From Saposhnikovia divaricata (taxonomy: Eukaryota; Streptophyta; Magnoliopsida; Apiales; Apiaceae): 64,000 nt of DNA. A program made the translations under genes and the position numbers. Below are positions 46,282 through 57,690 of this stretch, one piece after another. The stretch spans positions 8,174,001 to 8,238,000 of the forward strand of contig CM071595.1 of the NCBI GenBank assembly GCA_036435485.1, written 5' to 3'. The notes beneath the pieces were generated by a model. The model saw only the letters and a program-made list of their open reading frames with translations. It made no database searches and had not been told where the DNA came from. Within the stretch, counting starts at the first letter, position 1, and the number at the start of each line of letters is the position of its first letter.

Positions 46282-46705
46282 TTCTACCGGTAGAAAAGAC
46301 CCGCGGATTTTTGGACTTGGATGTGGCGACTGATCATCGTCAATCCTTGTCAGGTTTTTATGTTTTCTTTAAGTCCATTCCTCCATTTTGGAAAAATGCT
46401 TTGACACTGCTTCTTAGGCTTTTGTGCCAAGTTGCTGATAGTGTTCTATTTTGATGAGAAAGATGTTGACTCAATGCAGTATCTAGAACTGCAAATTTAT
46501 TTTGAAAACGAGGGCACATATTGTTGCACCCTCGGAATTTATCAACTATGACAAGTGATTTTATATCTGATTGATACAAACAAGTTTAATAACTGCCAAT
46601 CATATGAAATGTTATATTGCTTACCTTATACATATATTTCTTGCTGAGCTATAGTTGCTCACTCTTGCTTGTTTTCAAATTTTACAAACACAACAGCTAA
46701 GCGAA

Positions 46706-46909
46706 ATGGCAAGAACCAGACAGACTGCTCGAAAGCAGGTGACTAGACCCGAGCCAGCAGTTGAGATTCCACCGGTAGGCCCCATTAGCCGGATTGGTTG
46801 GCAGCTTTTGTTAGTTCGTTTTATTTATCAGTATGACCTGTTCAAGGTAGTGTATCGTAACAAACTTTCAAGCCGCCAACTTCGCTTCATATCGAAGTGT
46901 TGTTGGTAG
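46706..46909 (+). CDS. LTR-encoded 67-aa ORF with histone H3-tail-like N-terminus (element C, 3' LTR)
   Basis: Same frame as 27030-27233, with identical first 11 residues (MARTRQTARKQ). It differs at a few later residues (R for Q after PIS; L, F and V in the YQYD..K region). In the 3' LTR this copy would lie beyond the functional transcript unless the element is templated again. The tail and the length are conserved across three LTR copies, but the number of replacements downstream does not show clear purifying selection. Confidence 0.48.
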   Translation: MARTRQTARKQVTRPEPAVEIPPVGPISRIGWQLLLVRFIYQYDLFKVVYRNKLSSRQLRFISKCCW

Positions 46910-47134
46910 CATAAATACTATTTAATTCGGTCTGTAATAACTCTGATAATTTTATTACTGTTTAATCAATGTGTGACGTTTCTGAGGCTCTAACCTGTGT
47001 GTGTGTGTGTGGTGTGAGTTTATTATGGGGTCGATGGCTGTGTTATATATATTATGTGCAAGAACAGGTATGTTATTAATGGAAAATGGACCGTGAGCGC
47101 CTAGATCTCCGACCCCGGATCTGGGGGCGTCACA

Positions 47135-48108
47135 ACCCTTGGTGGAATTCTATCTGCCTTGCTCTTACTAGATTTGATACGATCATAGCTCAGTCGAACA
47201 TATCTCATGACTCGAAGGTAAATGCACTTATTTTGAATGGAACATGGGTTTTACCTCGACCAACTAATAGACTTCACCACTTGGACCCAGGTCTGTTATA
47301 TTAGCTCCAAAATTTTAACTACCCATCATTTGATCTCAATGCTACTGATGACATCTTGTGGAATGGAATTTCTATTCAGAAAATCAGAACATGGCACATA
47401 TGGAACTCTACTCGAACTCCTGCAGTTCAAGTACCTTGGTGTGATTTGGTGTGGCACAAGCTCAAGGTTCTTCGTTATGCACACCACGAATGGTTACTTT
47501 GTCATGATAGACTGCCTACCTTGCATAGATTGGCATCATTTGGACTGGATGTCTCTATCTTTTGTCACCTTTGTATTGGAGGTATCGAGACTGCATCTCA
47601 TCTCTTTATTTCTTGCTCGTACAGTAGCTATGTCCTCTCCAAGATTGCTGGGTTTCTAAAGGTCGATTGCATTGGCCACACCTGGACAGAGTTGCTCTTG
47701 AACTAGAGCCTTATCTCAGACTACACTTTGAGACTGGTGGTTTTGCTAGCAGCACAAATCTACTCCTACCACATTTGGAGGGAACGTAATGCTAGACATC
47801 ACAACAAGGGAAGTTTCGGACCATGCAAGCTGCTTAAAGGCATTATGCTTGATCTCAAGACCAAACTGCAAAACTCTACATGGTTTCAAAATTATGTACA
47901 CTTAGATATGTATAGATGGATTTTTATCTGTTGATTTTGTTGTTTTAGGGTTGTTCTGCCCTACGTCCTTTTTTTAATTCTCAATCTAGTTTTTACATTA
48001 GATTGTGGGTTGTTAGTCTCTCTTAGCCTCGGCTTCGAGCATGGGTCAATCCCTGTATTCTTTTTTCTTTTCTAATATATATATATGCAATTTAGCAAAA
48101 AAAAAAAA
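47135..48108 (+). pseudogene. L1-type LINE, 3' end of ORF2 with poly(A)
   Basis: A frame around 47356-47706 reads HHEWLLCHDRLPTLHRLASFG then CHLCIGGIETASHLFISC, the zinc-binding domain found at the C-terminus of plant LINE reverse transcriptases (zf-RVT). It is followed by IYSYHIWRERNARHHNKG (47728 onward), also typical of that end. A frameshift lies near 47300 and a stop at about 47704. A poly(A) run at 48097-48108 ends the element. The 5' part is cut by the insertion of element C at 47134/47135. Confidence 0.82.
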
Positions 48109-51100
48109 GTTACGAGTGAAAAGGATAAATTATGACCGGGAAGTCAACAAGGTAAATAACTTTTCTCAAATAAGGTTCCCTTATAATTTAAGAGATAGAT
48201 TCGAGTGAAGAATGGAATCTTGAGGACCATTCTTAATATAATATTAATCGTAGGACTCCGAAATATTTTACATAATATTTGGAGGTGAAAGATAATCTCC
48301 AAATAATATAAATCATTTTAAAAAAAGAATTTAAAAGAATTAAATAAATATTCCAAGAATATTTATTAACTCAATAATAATTACGGAATATAATTAAATC
48401 ATAATATTGCTCGTAAGTAATCCTCGAATGAATATATGGAATTATTTACAAAATAAATCCCTCCTTAAATGAATATTCGAAATATTATTCATTAAATAAT
48501 TAAACTCCAATAAATATTTAAAATAATATTCAATAAATAAGTCAAACCTTAAATGAATATTTGAAAATAATATTCATTTAATAAATAATCTTCTAAATGA
48601 ATATCCAAATAATATTCATTTAGTAATCAAAACATTAAAGGAATAATTGAAATAATATTCCTTAAGTAAATAGAACTTCCAATGAATATTTTAAAATAAT
48701 ATTCATCAAGTACATAAAACCTTAAATGAATATTCGAAAGTAATATTCATTTAATAAATAACATCCTAATGAATATCAAAATAATATTCATTAAATAATC
48801 AACACTAAATGAATATTCGAAACTAACATTCATTTAATATCTCTCGACTGAGATAATACTCGAACAACATTCCTCGAAATATTTCCAAGTAATTGCTACT
48901 TTATGGAAATATAAATAACGTTTAATAATAACATTCCTTAAAATAAATAATAATCTTCCGTTGGAATCCCTCCGGGTTTCCACGACTATCTATATCTCAA
49001 AATACCGACTCCCGGTCTATATTTAAGAATGAATATCATATGCCCTTCGCTAAGGGCCTTACCAAAACAATCCGGCTTATAACTGATAATTAGTATCTAG
49101 TCTATAAGCCAATAGTAATTCAGGGAACAAGTATCATAAACTAATTTGACAATAGGCATGCATGCTATGGCATATGTAAAATGGCAATCACATATATATA
49201 TTATCACAACAACAGGTTCAAAGTTTTGAACACTTGCCTGGTAATCGGGTGTGGGTGGAGATAACGTGTCCTGGGTCTGCTCGATGATCTATAAACAATC
49301 AGAACATTTGAGATTAACCACTTAATAGGTTTTAAAAGTCTAAGTATAACTTCACTTAAATCGAAACACGTTTTCGAATTATCTCGTTATACACCTTTTA
49401 GTGTAACTCTTTTTATTACTGATACGATCCGACATTTGTTCGTTATTAAGACATGTCATCATCCCACACTTGGTATATACTTAAGTCGTATAAGTTCTAA
49501 AGTCGATTGATTACGAACCGAGATTATACCTTGAGTTTTATCGTTCGTTTTCTAAGTGTTTTACCAAAGTTATAACGAAGCGGGTTTTTAAGGGTTCGTT
49601 CGCGTTTAACTTCGATTCCAACATTTTTATAAAATCGGAAAACGATCCGTTTGATATGTGGTTTTCTTTCATACCTTCCTTATGATCCCTAGTATTTATT
49701 TACCAAGATTTACCACTGAGTAACATGCTTTATGAGGGTTCAATTGAAGTTACGAACTTTTACTTACGGTTCCGAACCAATTTTAGTAATTTGACCTTAA
49801 CTCCTAAACCGTAAGTCGGAATGTTTCGATTCTTGCGCCAAAACGATCTATGGCTCGAGATCTACAAGGACCAGTCATAATATTACCAAGGTCAGGAAAT
49901 TATATTCACTGCCATGCTTGGTTTCTAAGTGTTAACAAAAATTCGGCATTACGACGGCTATAAATTGGACGTTTCCAAATTGTTACAACAATCACCAAGC
50001 CACACCGGGCATACATACATCTTATACACATGATTCTCATCTCAACAAGTCCATAAATATCATACTTCACCATCATATTCATTATATCTCTTAGATCAAT
50101 AAAGCTAATTACATAATCATGCTTATAATACACCATTTCGTAACTAATCTCAAAATCATCCAATAATCATCAAAACTTAAACTAAGAGCTAGGGTTTCTT
50201 GAGATGATTACCTTCCTTGGAGTATGTACTAGCATTACTAAGCTTGATCTAGTCCTTGTATAGCCTTAACAAAGCTTGGATCAACCAAAGAAAACAAGAA
50301 ATCAAAGATTAGTTCTTGGAAGTTACTATTCATCCTAAATTTGTAAAAATCATAGAAAATTGAAAAGTAAGAATTTAGCTCTCAAATTTTTACCACATCT
50401 TGGGCTCTTCATAAAATTTGTTTTGAGTCTTAGATCATCAGATTTGAAGCTTCCTAGCTAGGGTTTTGAGGCCTCTTTTTCCACTGGACAGAAACTGGGC
50501 AGATTTGTTTCCCCAACTTTGAGCATGGATTTGTCTAGGCTATACTACTTTGATTGCTATGAAATTTGGAACGATCCTTGCCCATGGAGTGGAGAAGCTA
50601 TGGTTAAAATTTGGTGATTTTATCATGGGTAGAAATGGAGATATGAATTTTTCTTTCATAGTGGTTCTTGCTGGGCAGGTTTAAGAAAATGGAGAGAATG
50701 GAGTTGTCTTGCTTTTCTTTTGCTCTCCTCTAATCTAATGTGCATTATTGTGATGTATGCAAAATATCTTGCATAAAGTGGCTTTATTAAAGTGCTTAAG
50801 TCATCCCATGCATCATCTTGGACATGTGTTAATGTTTTATGGTGATGAGGTGTTTAAGCTTACTAAATGGTTTGATTTCTAATATTACTAGTTAGCTTTG
50901 TAACTAGCTTGGTTACTTGATCCTATCCACTTGCACATGTTTGTATCTTGGCTCTCTGCTTGTTTCTTTGTCCGGTTATTGCTCAATTCATTGATCGTTC
51001 GGGGGAATATCGCAAAGATTTCTAATTAGGGTTTTACTGGAAACCGTCCTAACATTTATACTATCATTCTCAATTCTCTTTATTAATTCTTGAACATATT

Positions 51101-51657
51101 TTCCTTAAATCCCTTCAATAATTCCTTAAGTCTTTCAGTGTCCAGGGAAATCTCGGGGAAAATAAAAGTGCTATTTTTCAGAATCCGACAGCTTTTACAT
51201 ACACTCTTTTCTCCCTTGGATCACTAATACGAACTCAGAATTTCGTTCCGGGTACTTCTATATAGCGTCGTCTAATAATATTCCTAAATCCACCAAAATC
51301 AGTATTCATCCATTTTTCTTTACTCATCCTCTTAGGGTTGTACAATTGTCCCTGATCTCTTTCGATCGTCCCTTAACCTTTTTACGGACCCACTGGACCA
51401 ATAATAGATGTCGATTTGGATGACATAAGAATAATCTTCTCCTTTAGAATTATCAAATCTCAATTCCCTAGGAGATAGATAATTCTTGTCTAAAGTGTCA
51501 ACCAATAGTATTCTTCATGGCATATAAACATTTGAATGCAAATCTATTCCTTTCATTCATTATCTCAATCGTTACATCGTAGTCGTAATCACTATTCACC
51601 ATTACCTCAGTACATAATAAAAAGTTTTAATTATATCCAAAATTTGGGGTTCTTACA
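48109..51657 (-). repeat. A-family LTR fragment A3
   Basis: From TTATGACCGGGAAGTC (48128) onward it matches 10346 onward in the LTR of A, and it ends TTTGGGGTTCTTACA at 51657. It is diverged and includes its own GAATATTC-like array. No polypurine tract follows, so this is an outer LTR edge: a solo LTR or the 5' LTR of an element whose rest lies elsewhere. The LINE inserted into it. Flank CTCTA (51658-51662) would be the target duplication. No gene seen in its 3.5 kb. Confidence 0.8.
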
Positions 51658-52228
51658 CTCTATGATTGGAAGAACAAGATGAGTAGATTCTTGTTCGAGG
51701 GGAGGCGTTGGCGAATGGACGTCAATGGCTTTATGGGTACTTTTCAATCCGATATGGGTATTGGGTTGAAGGGGAGGATTGTTGAGTTAAACCCAATACG
51801 GTAGTATGGACTTTGGTGATCCAAGACAAATATGGGCAATATAATAATTATATTTGGATAATTATTATAGATGATATGTTTTGGGTAGATAATTAGATAC
51901 CAAGTATGATTAGAATTTGGTAGGTAATTAGAAACCAAATATGATTATGCTTGTATGGTAATTTGGTGGCTAAGTTTGTGATGACTATATATACATAGTA
52001 ATATTATATTTGTTTGATGTGTGAAAACTTAAGAGATTTAGTCTTAAGTATTGTTTGGGAGATGCTTGAGCATTGTTGGCTCAAGTATCGGGGTTGGGAC
52101 ACCGTTAAGGTGTTATTGTTTTGATGTATTATTGATTATTGATTGGATTAATAATACAAGTTTGGGGCGTAGGTGTTTCCACGTCAAGTATTTATGTGTT
52201 CTTGTTTTGCGCTTTAGTAGATCTTGTC
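51658..52228 (+). repeat. Copia-type 3' end: polypurine tract and 3' LTR
   Basis: TTGAAGGGGAGGAT (up to 51779) is a typical plant copia polypurine tract and is directly followed by TGTTGAGTTAAACCC (51780), a copia-style LTR start. A TATA box, CTATATATACA, lies near 51985. The LTR end is uncertain; TTGTCA at about 52228 is one candidate. No coding sequence of the element remains upstream, where A3 begins. Confidence 0.6.
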
Positions 52229-53019
52229 AACTAATCGATTGGTTGTGTATGTGCTCTGTATTGGTGGTTTATGAATCTCGTTATTGTGTGCATTCCTCCC
52301 TAATAGGAGCCAGATCCTATAGCCCCCCTAAGCTCAAGTTCCATATCTTTAACCTCGTGATTCATTGTTGCTCATGATGCCTTGTTTGTTTGGCCTCAAA
52401 GTCTTTAATTATGCTCACCTTGGGACTTTATTCTTAACTTATAATTTTAAAATGTTTTTAAAATTATCCAAGTAAATGGTGCCATGTTAATATTCCTCTC
52501 ACAGAGCAGTTGCCCTGTACACCTACCAGGAAGTCTGAAGATGACACCAGCTGTGATAGTAGAAGTTTACCACCTGAAGGGCCCGGAGGATCAGACCATG
52601 TCATTAGGTGGAAATTCAGGATCTAGTGATCAGGCACTGGAGAACACCGACAACTCTGTTCAGATCTTAAGTAAGGATAACTCTGTGGAGCACCACCTTC
52701 ATACACTTCTCATAATGCTGATGCAAAACAATGCAACCACCCCCCCCAAAAAAAGAAAGAAAACAACTCCAAGAACAGGAGTTAGACTTATGTTTTGGAG
52801 TCCGCATCTACAACAGATTCATTGTTGGGGACATGCAGAGCCAGAGACTATAGCCCCCCCAAAGCCATAGGCTTTATGGGGTTCCATATCTAATATCTTT
52901 AACCCCATGATTCATTATGAATGCTTATAGGACAGTTAACCCATTACGAAGAAAATAATGTTTCAATTAAAATGAATGTTTTATAAATAATTGATTCAGA
53001 TAAATAATGATAATATTTT

Positions 53020-53056
<37 letters not shown>

Positions 53057-53308
53057 TTGGGATATAATTCATAAAAAATATTGTTTTATGACATTTGATG
53101 TTGAAATTACTAGCCGCAAAAATTAGAAAAATCGTTTTGATATGCTTTTGTTAAAAGTCAGACAAAAGCGCTTTTAAAAAGAAGGTTGTTTTTGAAATTT
53201 ACCAAAAACAACTTTTTACCTATTTTTCCAAAAAAAAACCTATGCAACACTATACTACAAAATCAAACGGGCCTAAATCGTAACAAGCTATTCTACAAAA
53301 TCTTATAA
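52229..53308. other. Unclassified repeat-derived stretch
   Basis: Contains a diverged direct repeat (about 52315-52372 and 52848-52912) sharing CTATAGCCCCCC and GTTCCATATCT..TTAACC.C.TGATTCATT. Between the copies is a plus-strand frame (52484-52870) that I do not recognise and that is probably a fragment. At 53022-53053 there is a (TA)n run. At about 53140-53275, AAAAGCGCTTTT...AAACGGGCC resembles the end of common plant MITEs. No gene can be supported. Confidence 0.45.
53022..53053. repeat. (TA)n microsatellite
   Basis: About 16 TA dinucleotides. Confidence 0.95.
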
Positions 53309-53628
53309 TGATTGATATGGGCTGAAAGTAAGCCCTAAAAACACATTTAATATTACATTAAATGAACCTAGGTTGGTCCAAGGTCAAAGCCATTAATGGG
53401 GCCTAGGACCCTATTTTAATATTAATTTCATAATTAATATGAAGGATAAATTAGCAGCTCAACAATCAGAGTCGAATAAGGACTTAAAATCTTCAAGGAG
53501 TAACCTTCAAGGCACATGAGTCCAATAGACATTCACCTTCTTCTTGGAAGGATCTAGAATTGGGCCAAGAGTGGGTAACTTGTCCACCAAGCTACCAAAC
53601 CATACTATAATTCCACCACATCCAAGGC

Positions 53629-54198
53629 TAGGCCTGTCAACGGGTCCGATTCGAATCGGATTACCATAAATCCATATCCGAATCCGTTAAGAATTTTCGG
53701 ATTCGGATCGGATCGGATCAGGGATCGGATATTTTTTAGGTCGATCCATATCCGATCCGTTCAGATTTTGGGTTATCGGATCGGATCTCCGATCCGTTTA
53801 ATAAATTTTTTTTTATATTTTTAATATAAAAAATAGTATTTTAAAATTTTTTGACTAAATAAAAATTAAAAATATGACATATACATTGACAAATCAAAAT
53901 TTATATTCCAAAATAATATTATTTATAAAAAAAATTATATATTATATATGTTTTATATATATAATTAATATATATTATATATTACATAAATATATAAAAT
54001 ATATAATAAATATAATATATTCGGATCGGATTGTTATCAGATCGGATCATACAAAATTCATATCCGCTCCTTATCGGATCGGACCTTTATCGGATCGGAC
54101 ATTAACGGATCGGATTTTTTTTGGAAGGATCCATACCCGCTAATTTAGCTACGGATCGGATCGGATCGGGTCGGATATCCGATCCATTGACAGGCCTA
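53629..54198. mobile_element. hAT-type MITE, 570 bp, complete
   Basis: Terminal inverted repeats TAGGCCTGTCAACGGGTC (left) and, reversed, TAGGCCTGTCAATGGATC (right). Flanked by a perfect 8-bp target duplication TCCAAGGC at 53621-53628 and 54199-54206. An 8-bp duplication and TAGG.CTGTCAA termini fit the hAT superfamily. Subterminal regions are dense in GGATCGGATC repeats in both orientations; the core is AT-rich and non-coding. Confidence 0.95.
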
Positions 54199-54209
54199 TC
54201 CAAGGCCTG

Positions 54210-54216
54210 TATAAGG
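54210..54216 (+). promoter_or_regulatory. TATA box of element D LTR
   Basis: TATAAGG lies 12 bases right of the MITE and about 180 bases before the LTR end, a suitable place for the core promoter. Confidence 0.5.
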
Positions 54217-54400
54217 ACCTGATCCTTCACAACTAGAACTACATTTTTTGGCTTGATTCTCAACATTCATTGAGATACGTAGGAATCTTGTGAGGACTCG
54301 AATTAAGTCACGAAACACGAGGGCAGCCATTAAAGCTCGAAGCTCTCAAACCCTAGAAATCAATACGCAATAAATACACCCTAGTTTTTATTCCACATCA

Positions 54401-54420
54401 TTTGGCACCGTCCGTGGGAA
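54401..54420 (+). promoter_or_regulatory. Element D primer binding site
   Basis: TTTGGCACCGTCCGTGGGAA, the form of PBS seen in plant Tat-lineage elements, starts three bases after the LTR end. The exact primer tRNA is not asserted. Confidence 0.8.
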
Positions 54421-55331
54421 AGGAATGGCTGTAGTATTATTTGGCACAAGTGGTGTTAGACAATCCACTGGAATGGCTGTAGTATTATTTAGATTAGTTT
54501 ATATTGACTAATAAATAATACTAGTATACTTTGTGTATATTGAACAGGATCAAATTTAGAATTGTTCCCTTATACTGATTAAGAAGGTGAACTAAGATTC
54601 TATGTTATTATTAATGCTTAGGTTCTTAATCCAGATATAGTAATTGACACGTGTATATTATTTACATGCTTTGATTTATTTCATTATATTTTGGGGGATG
54701 GAATAATATATATGGTGAATATTATTTATTGAAGGAATCCATGTCCTGATAATATTCGGGTTAATGATGTCCCCTTGAAAGCTCAAAAAGATTTAATTAT
54801 GTGAAACCCTGCAGGTGGATTTATTCCGGCATAATTAAATAAAGGTTGAGTGGATGATCAAGGATAAAAGATATTAATTAAATGAATTATCAGTAATTTA
54901 TTTAATTAATGGACAGCGATATTTTAAACATGGGGAATTTAATAAGCAAATAATATTGGAACCGAATTAATTAATTAAATTACGGTATTGGGAATTGTAG
55001 TGCAAATATTAATTCTTTAGTGGATTGAATTAATATTTAATTACATTGGGCTATGCCCAAGATGTAATTAGAAGGCCCAACCTAATTGTCCATGATCCCT
55101 ATTGTAGCCTATATATATTCTTATTCTCTTCTTGCGAGGGCTGGTCGAAAAACAAATTTAGTAGCCACCCAGGAGCAAGAAGAGAGGTTAACTTGAGAAG
55201 ACGAAGGCCACACTTCGCTCAAGGGAATTTGGGAATACAATAGAAGAGCGTGGAATCAATCGTTAACAAGGTGATTTTTCCATTCGTACTCGTTAATGTA
55301 TTGTATCAAAAATCGCAGTGCCAAGATCTGA
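54421..55331 (+). other. Leader of element D, probably with an LTR-like insertion
   Basis: GGAATGGCTGTAGTATTATTT occurs twice (54422-54442, 54470-54490). Then follow about 840 AT-rich bases with TATA-like CTATATATATTC (near 55111) and a GGGCTATGCCCAAGATG stretch reminiscent of plant copia LTRs, ending near GTCCCAACA (55335-55343). I could not find a matching pair of ends or a target duplication, so an inserted solo LTR is only a suggestion. No gene seen. Confidence 0.4.
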
Positions 55332-57039
55332 TTGTCCCAACAGGTTATCACTCGGAGAACACCAACGCTTTCTGAAACCACTACCAGTACCACCGCACCC
55401 CCGGTTGGGGAACAAGCACCCATAGGAGCGGGCTCCCAACCACTGATCACTCAACCCCAAGGGACTGAAGCGCAAACTCATGGATCGTTACCCCTAGTGA
55501 CGAATCCCTCCGGCCAAGGGACGAATCCCCTGCAGATGGTTGTCTCCCCTCTTGGAGGCCAGTCCATCCCTCCTAAAGCCCATATCTCTACTACCCGGAT
55601 TCCCGCAAGCACGAACCCGGTGTATGGGTTGCCCAATTATCCCCCGTACCAGGCTGGAGCAAGCGGTCACGCCTTTCAGATACACGAGCCACCTTACATC
55701 AGGAGTTTGGGACCCGACCAAGGCCAACAGTACCACGACTACTACAGCCCGTTTTTTGATGATTCATCCTCGGAGGAAGATGATAGGGATGAAGCCCCAA
55801 GGAGGCGACGTCCAAGCAAGGAACCTATAGGACAAACTCGCCGAAGAATCCATGATGGACCCCCCTAACAGCTGCTGAGAGAATCAAGGCTCATGAGGTC
55901 GAGGTCCTAAGGCTAAAGGACGACATGGAAATAGAGCAAGCAAGGCAGAATCAGAACCAACCACCTCCGGCTTCAAGGGAGATTCCCCTCATCGATTTGG
56001 AGAAGTCTTCAAGGAGACAGAGAAGGGCGGATGTCCCAATTGGAAGAACAACAAGGATGGAGACTCCCAAGGGTGATCCCAAAGATTTGATGCCACTTGG
56101 AGATCCTGATGATCCCACACCCCCATTCACTGAGGAGGTGATGAATGCTCATGTTTCTAAGAAGTTTAAGAAGCCTACTACTAAGGAGTATGATGGAATG
56201 GGTGATCCCGCAAATCACGTTAGGACATTCTCAAATGCGTTGCTATTACAGCCGGCTAGTGACGCTTTCAAGTGTAGGGTATTTCGTCAAACCCTGTCGG
56301 GCATGGCACAACGTTGGTATAGTCGTCTGTCCCCGAATTCAATTTGCTCTTTTAAAGAGTTGAATGCCGCTTTTGTCAGCCAATTCATTAGTGGAAGAGT
56401 TCATGAGAAAAGTTCTGCAACTTTTATGTATGTGGTACAAGGCAAGAATGAAAATCTGAGGAATTACCTCAAGAGATTCAATAAAGAGACACTAAATATC
56501 ACTGACTTGGAAAATAAAGTGGCCATGGTAGCCCTGGAACATGGAACCACTGACCTCTTCTTTAAGAGGTCATTGGCGAAACATCCCCCTGACAATATGG
56601 CTGAGCTCCAATGAAGGGCTGATAAGTATATTAAAGCTGAGGATAGCATGAAGAAAGAGGCCACAGTAGGTAATGGAAGGAGTAACAACGACTCTAGGAA
56701 GAGGAAGGCGGAGCAGGAATATGATGCCAAGGACAAGCACCCGCGTACGGGTAAGGATTCAGACTCGGCTCCTAAAAAGGGAAGTCCAGGCTAGAGGTTT
56801 ACGGAGTATGCAAGGTTAAATGCCCCGAGGAGTCAAATCCTGATGGATATAGGGAAATATAGGGACATACGATGGTCGAAGCCACTAAGGACTGACCCTG
56901 AGAAAAGGAACAAGAATCAGTACTGCCGGTTCCACAAAGATGTGGGACACGACACTGACGAATGTAGACAATTGAAAGATGAGATTGAGTTCCTGATCCG
57001 TAGAGGAAAGTTGAATAAATTCTGCAAAGATGGGGATTG
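55332..57039 (+). pseudogene. gag: Element D gag (frameshift and stops)
   Basis: Low-complexity Ser/Thr/Pro N-terminus, then the Tat-type gag core (VSKKFKKPTTKEYDGMGDP...LLQPASDAFKCRVF, AQRWYSRL, FVSQF) at 56139-56480, and the zinc-like motif CRFHKDVGHDTDEC at about 56928-56970. Breaks: a frameshift in a C run at about 55859-55866; stops at 56612, 56791 and 57037. The upstream frame is open from about 55332 without an obvious ATG. Confidence 0.82.
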
Positions 57040-57233
57040 AGGAAATCCAAGACATGATTATGATAAGAAGGACGAAGATCGTAACCGCAATCCGCAGCCC
57101 CGAGGGCCGGTAATAAATATGATTTTTGGTGGCCCAACAACGGCTGGGACAAGCAAAATTTCCAGAAAGGCGTATGCACGAGAGGTGATGCACATTGTTG
57201 GGGAAGCACCGAAGCGTGCAAAAACAGAAGTCT

Positions 57234-57690
57234 AGATTGGATTCGATGATTCGGACCTTGAAGGGGTGAAGTTCCCCCATGATGACCCACTGGTCATCTC
57301 ACCTGTGATAGGCAACTCCCAAGTGAAGAGAGTTTTGATAGATAATGGGGCTTCAGTACATTCTTTTCTAAGATGCCTTTTTGAAAATGGGGTACAGTGA
57401 ATCTCAATTGACACCATCAAATATGCTCATATACGGGTTCAATGGAATAGAGTCGAAGGTTGAAGGGACAATTCAACTACCCATGACCATGGGACAAGAG
57501 CCTAGGGAGGCCACACAGATGTTAAATTTCTTGGTTATCAAGGCCACTTCCACCTACAATGCTATCTTAGGTAGGATGGGACTTCATGCATTCAAGGCAG
57601 TTGCCTCTACCTATCACCTGAAGATTAAGTTCCCAACCAGAAATGGTGTGGGAGAAGAGAGAGGATATCAAAAAATGGCAAGGAGTTGTT
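57234..57690 (+). pseudogene. pol: Element D aspartic protease region
   Basis: The active-site run VKRVLIDNGASVHSF (about 57323-57367) matches retrotransposon aspartic proteases of the Tat lineage. It is preceded by a TAG (57232) and followed by a frameshift at about 57385. Downstream ATSTYNAILGRMGLHAFKAVAS (about 57542-57608) is the conserved second half of the protease. Confidence 0.78.

Larger units (their letters stand above)
25613..47134 (+). mobile_element. Element C: Tekay-type chromovirus with nested element E
   Basis: Plus-strand Ty3/gypsy element: truncated 5' LTR (25613-27458), PBS (27463-27474), leader ORF (27691-28434), gag-pol (29182-43606, split by E at 29305-39035), polypurine tract (43627-43639), complete 3' LTR (43640-47134, 3495 bp). 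Apart from E and four stop codons the gag-pol frame is continuous. The LTR pair differs at about 30 positions over 1.84 kb by eye. The right flank is the interior of an L1 LINE; the left flank has been lost in the fusion with B. Confidence 0.92.
43640..47134 (+). repeat. Element C 3' LTR, 3495 bp, complete
   Basis: TGTAAGAACCC to GGGGGCGTCACA. Contains a TATA-like region, a candidate intron, a three-copy tandem repeat (46199-46281) and the H3-like ORF (46706-46909). Both truncated LTRs (B, and the 5' LTR of C) can be aligned to it. Confidence 0.93.
53309..54397 (+). repeat. Element D 5' LTR (with MITE inside)
   Basis: The end TTCCACA at 54397 is fixed by the PBS that follows. The start is uncertain; TGATTGATATGGGCTG at about 53309 is a plausible one. 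Without the 570-bp MITE and its duplication the LTR would be about 510 bp. The 3' partner is outside the window, so neither end pairing nor age can be checked. Confidence 0.5.

Noticed and set aside
52484..52870. Possible host gene exon
   Set aside because: No recognisable domain, no splice-supported extension, and it lies between diverged direct repeats in transposon-rich DNA. Kept only as an unclassified fragment.
54421..55331. A complete copia solo LTR in the D leader
   Set aside because: I could not find matching ends with a 5-bp duplication. The stretch after the apparent end (GGTTATCAC) also resembles a degraded primer site, so the class stays open.
56885..57290. Long minus-strand frames over element D gag
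   Set aside because: They lie opposite the clear gag zinc region and have no family similarity.
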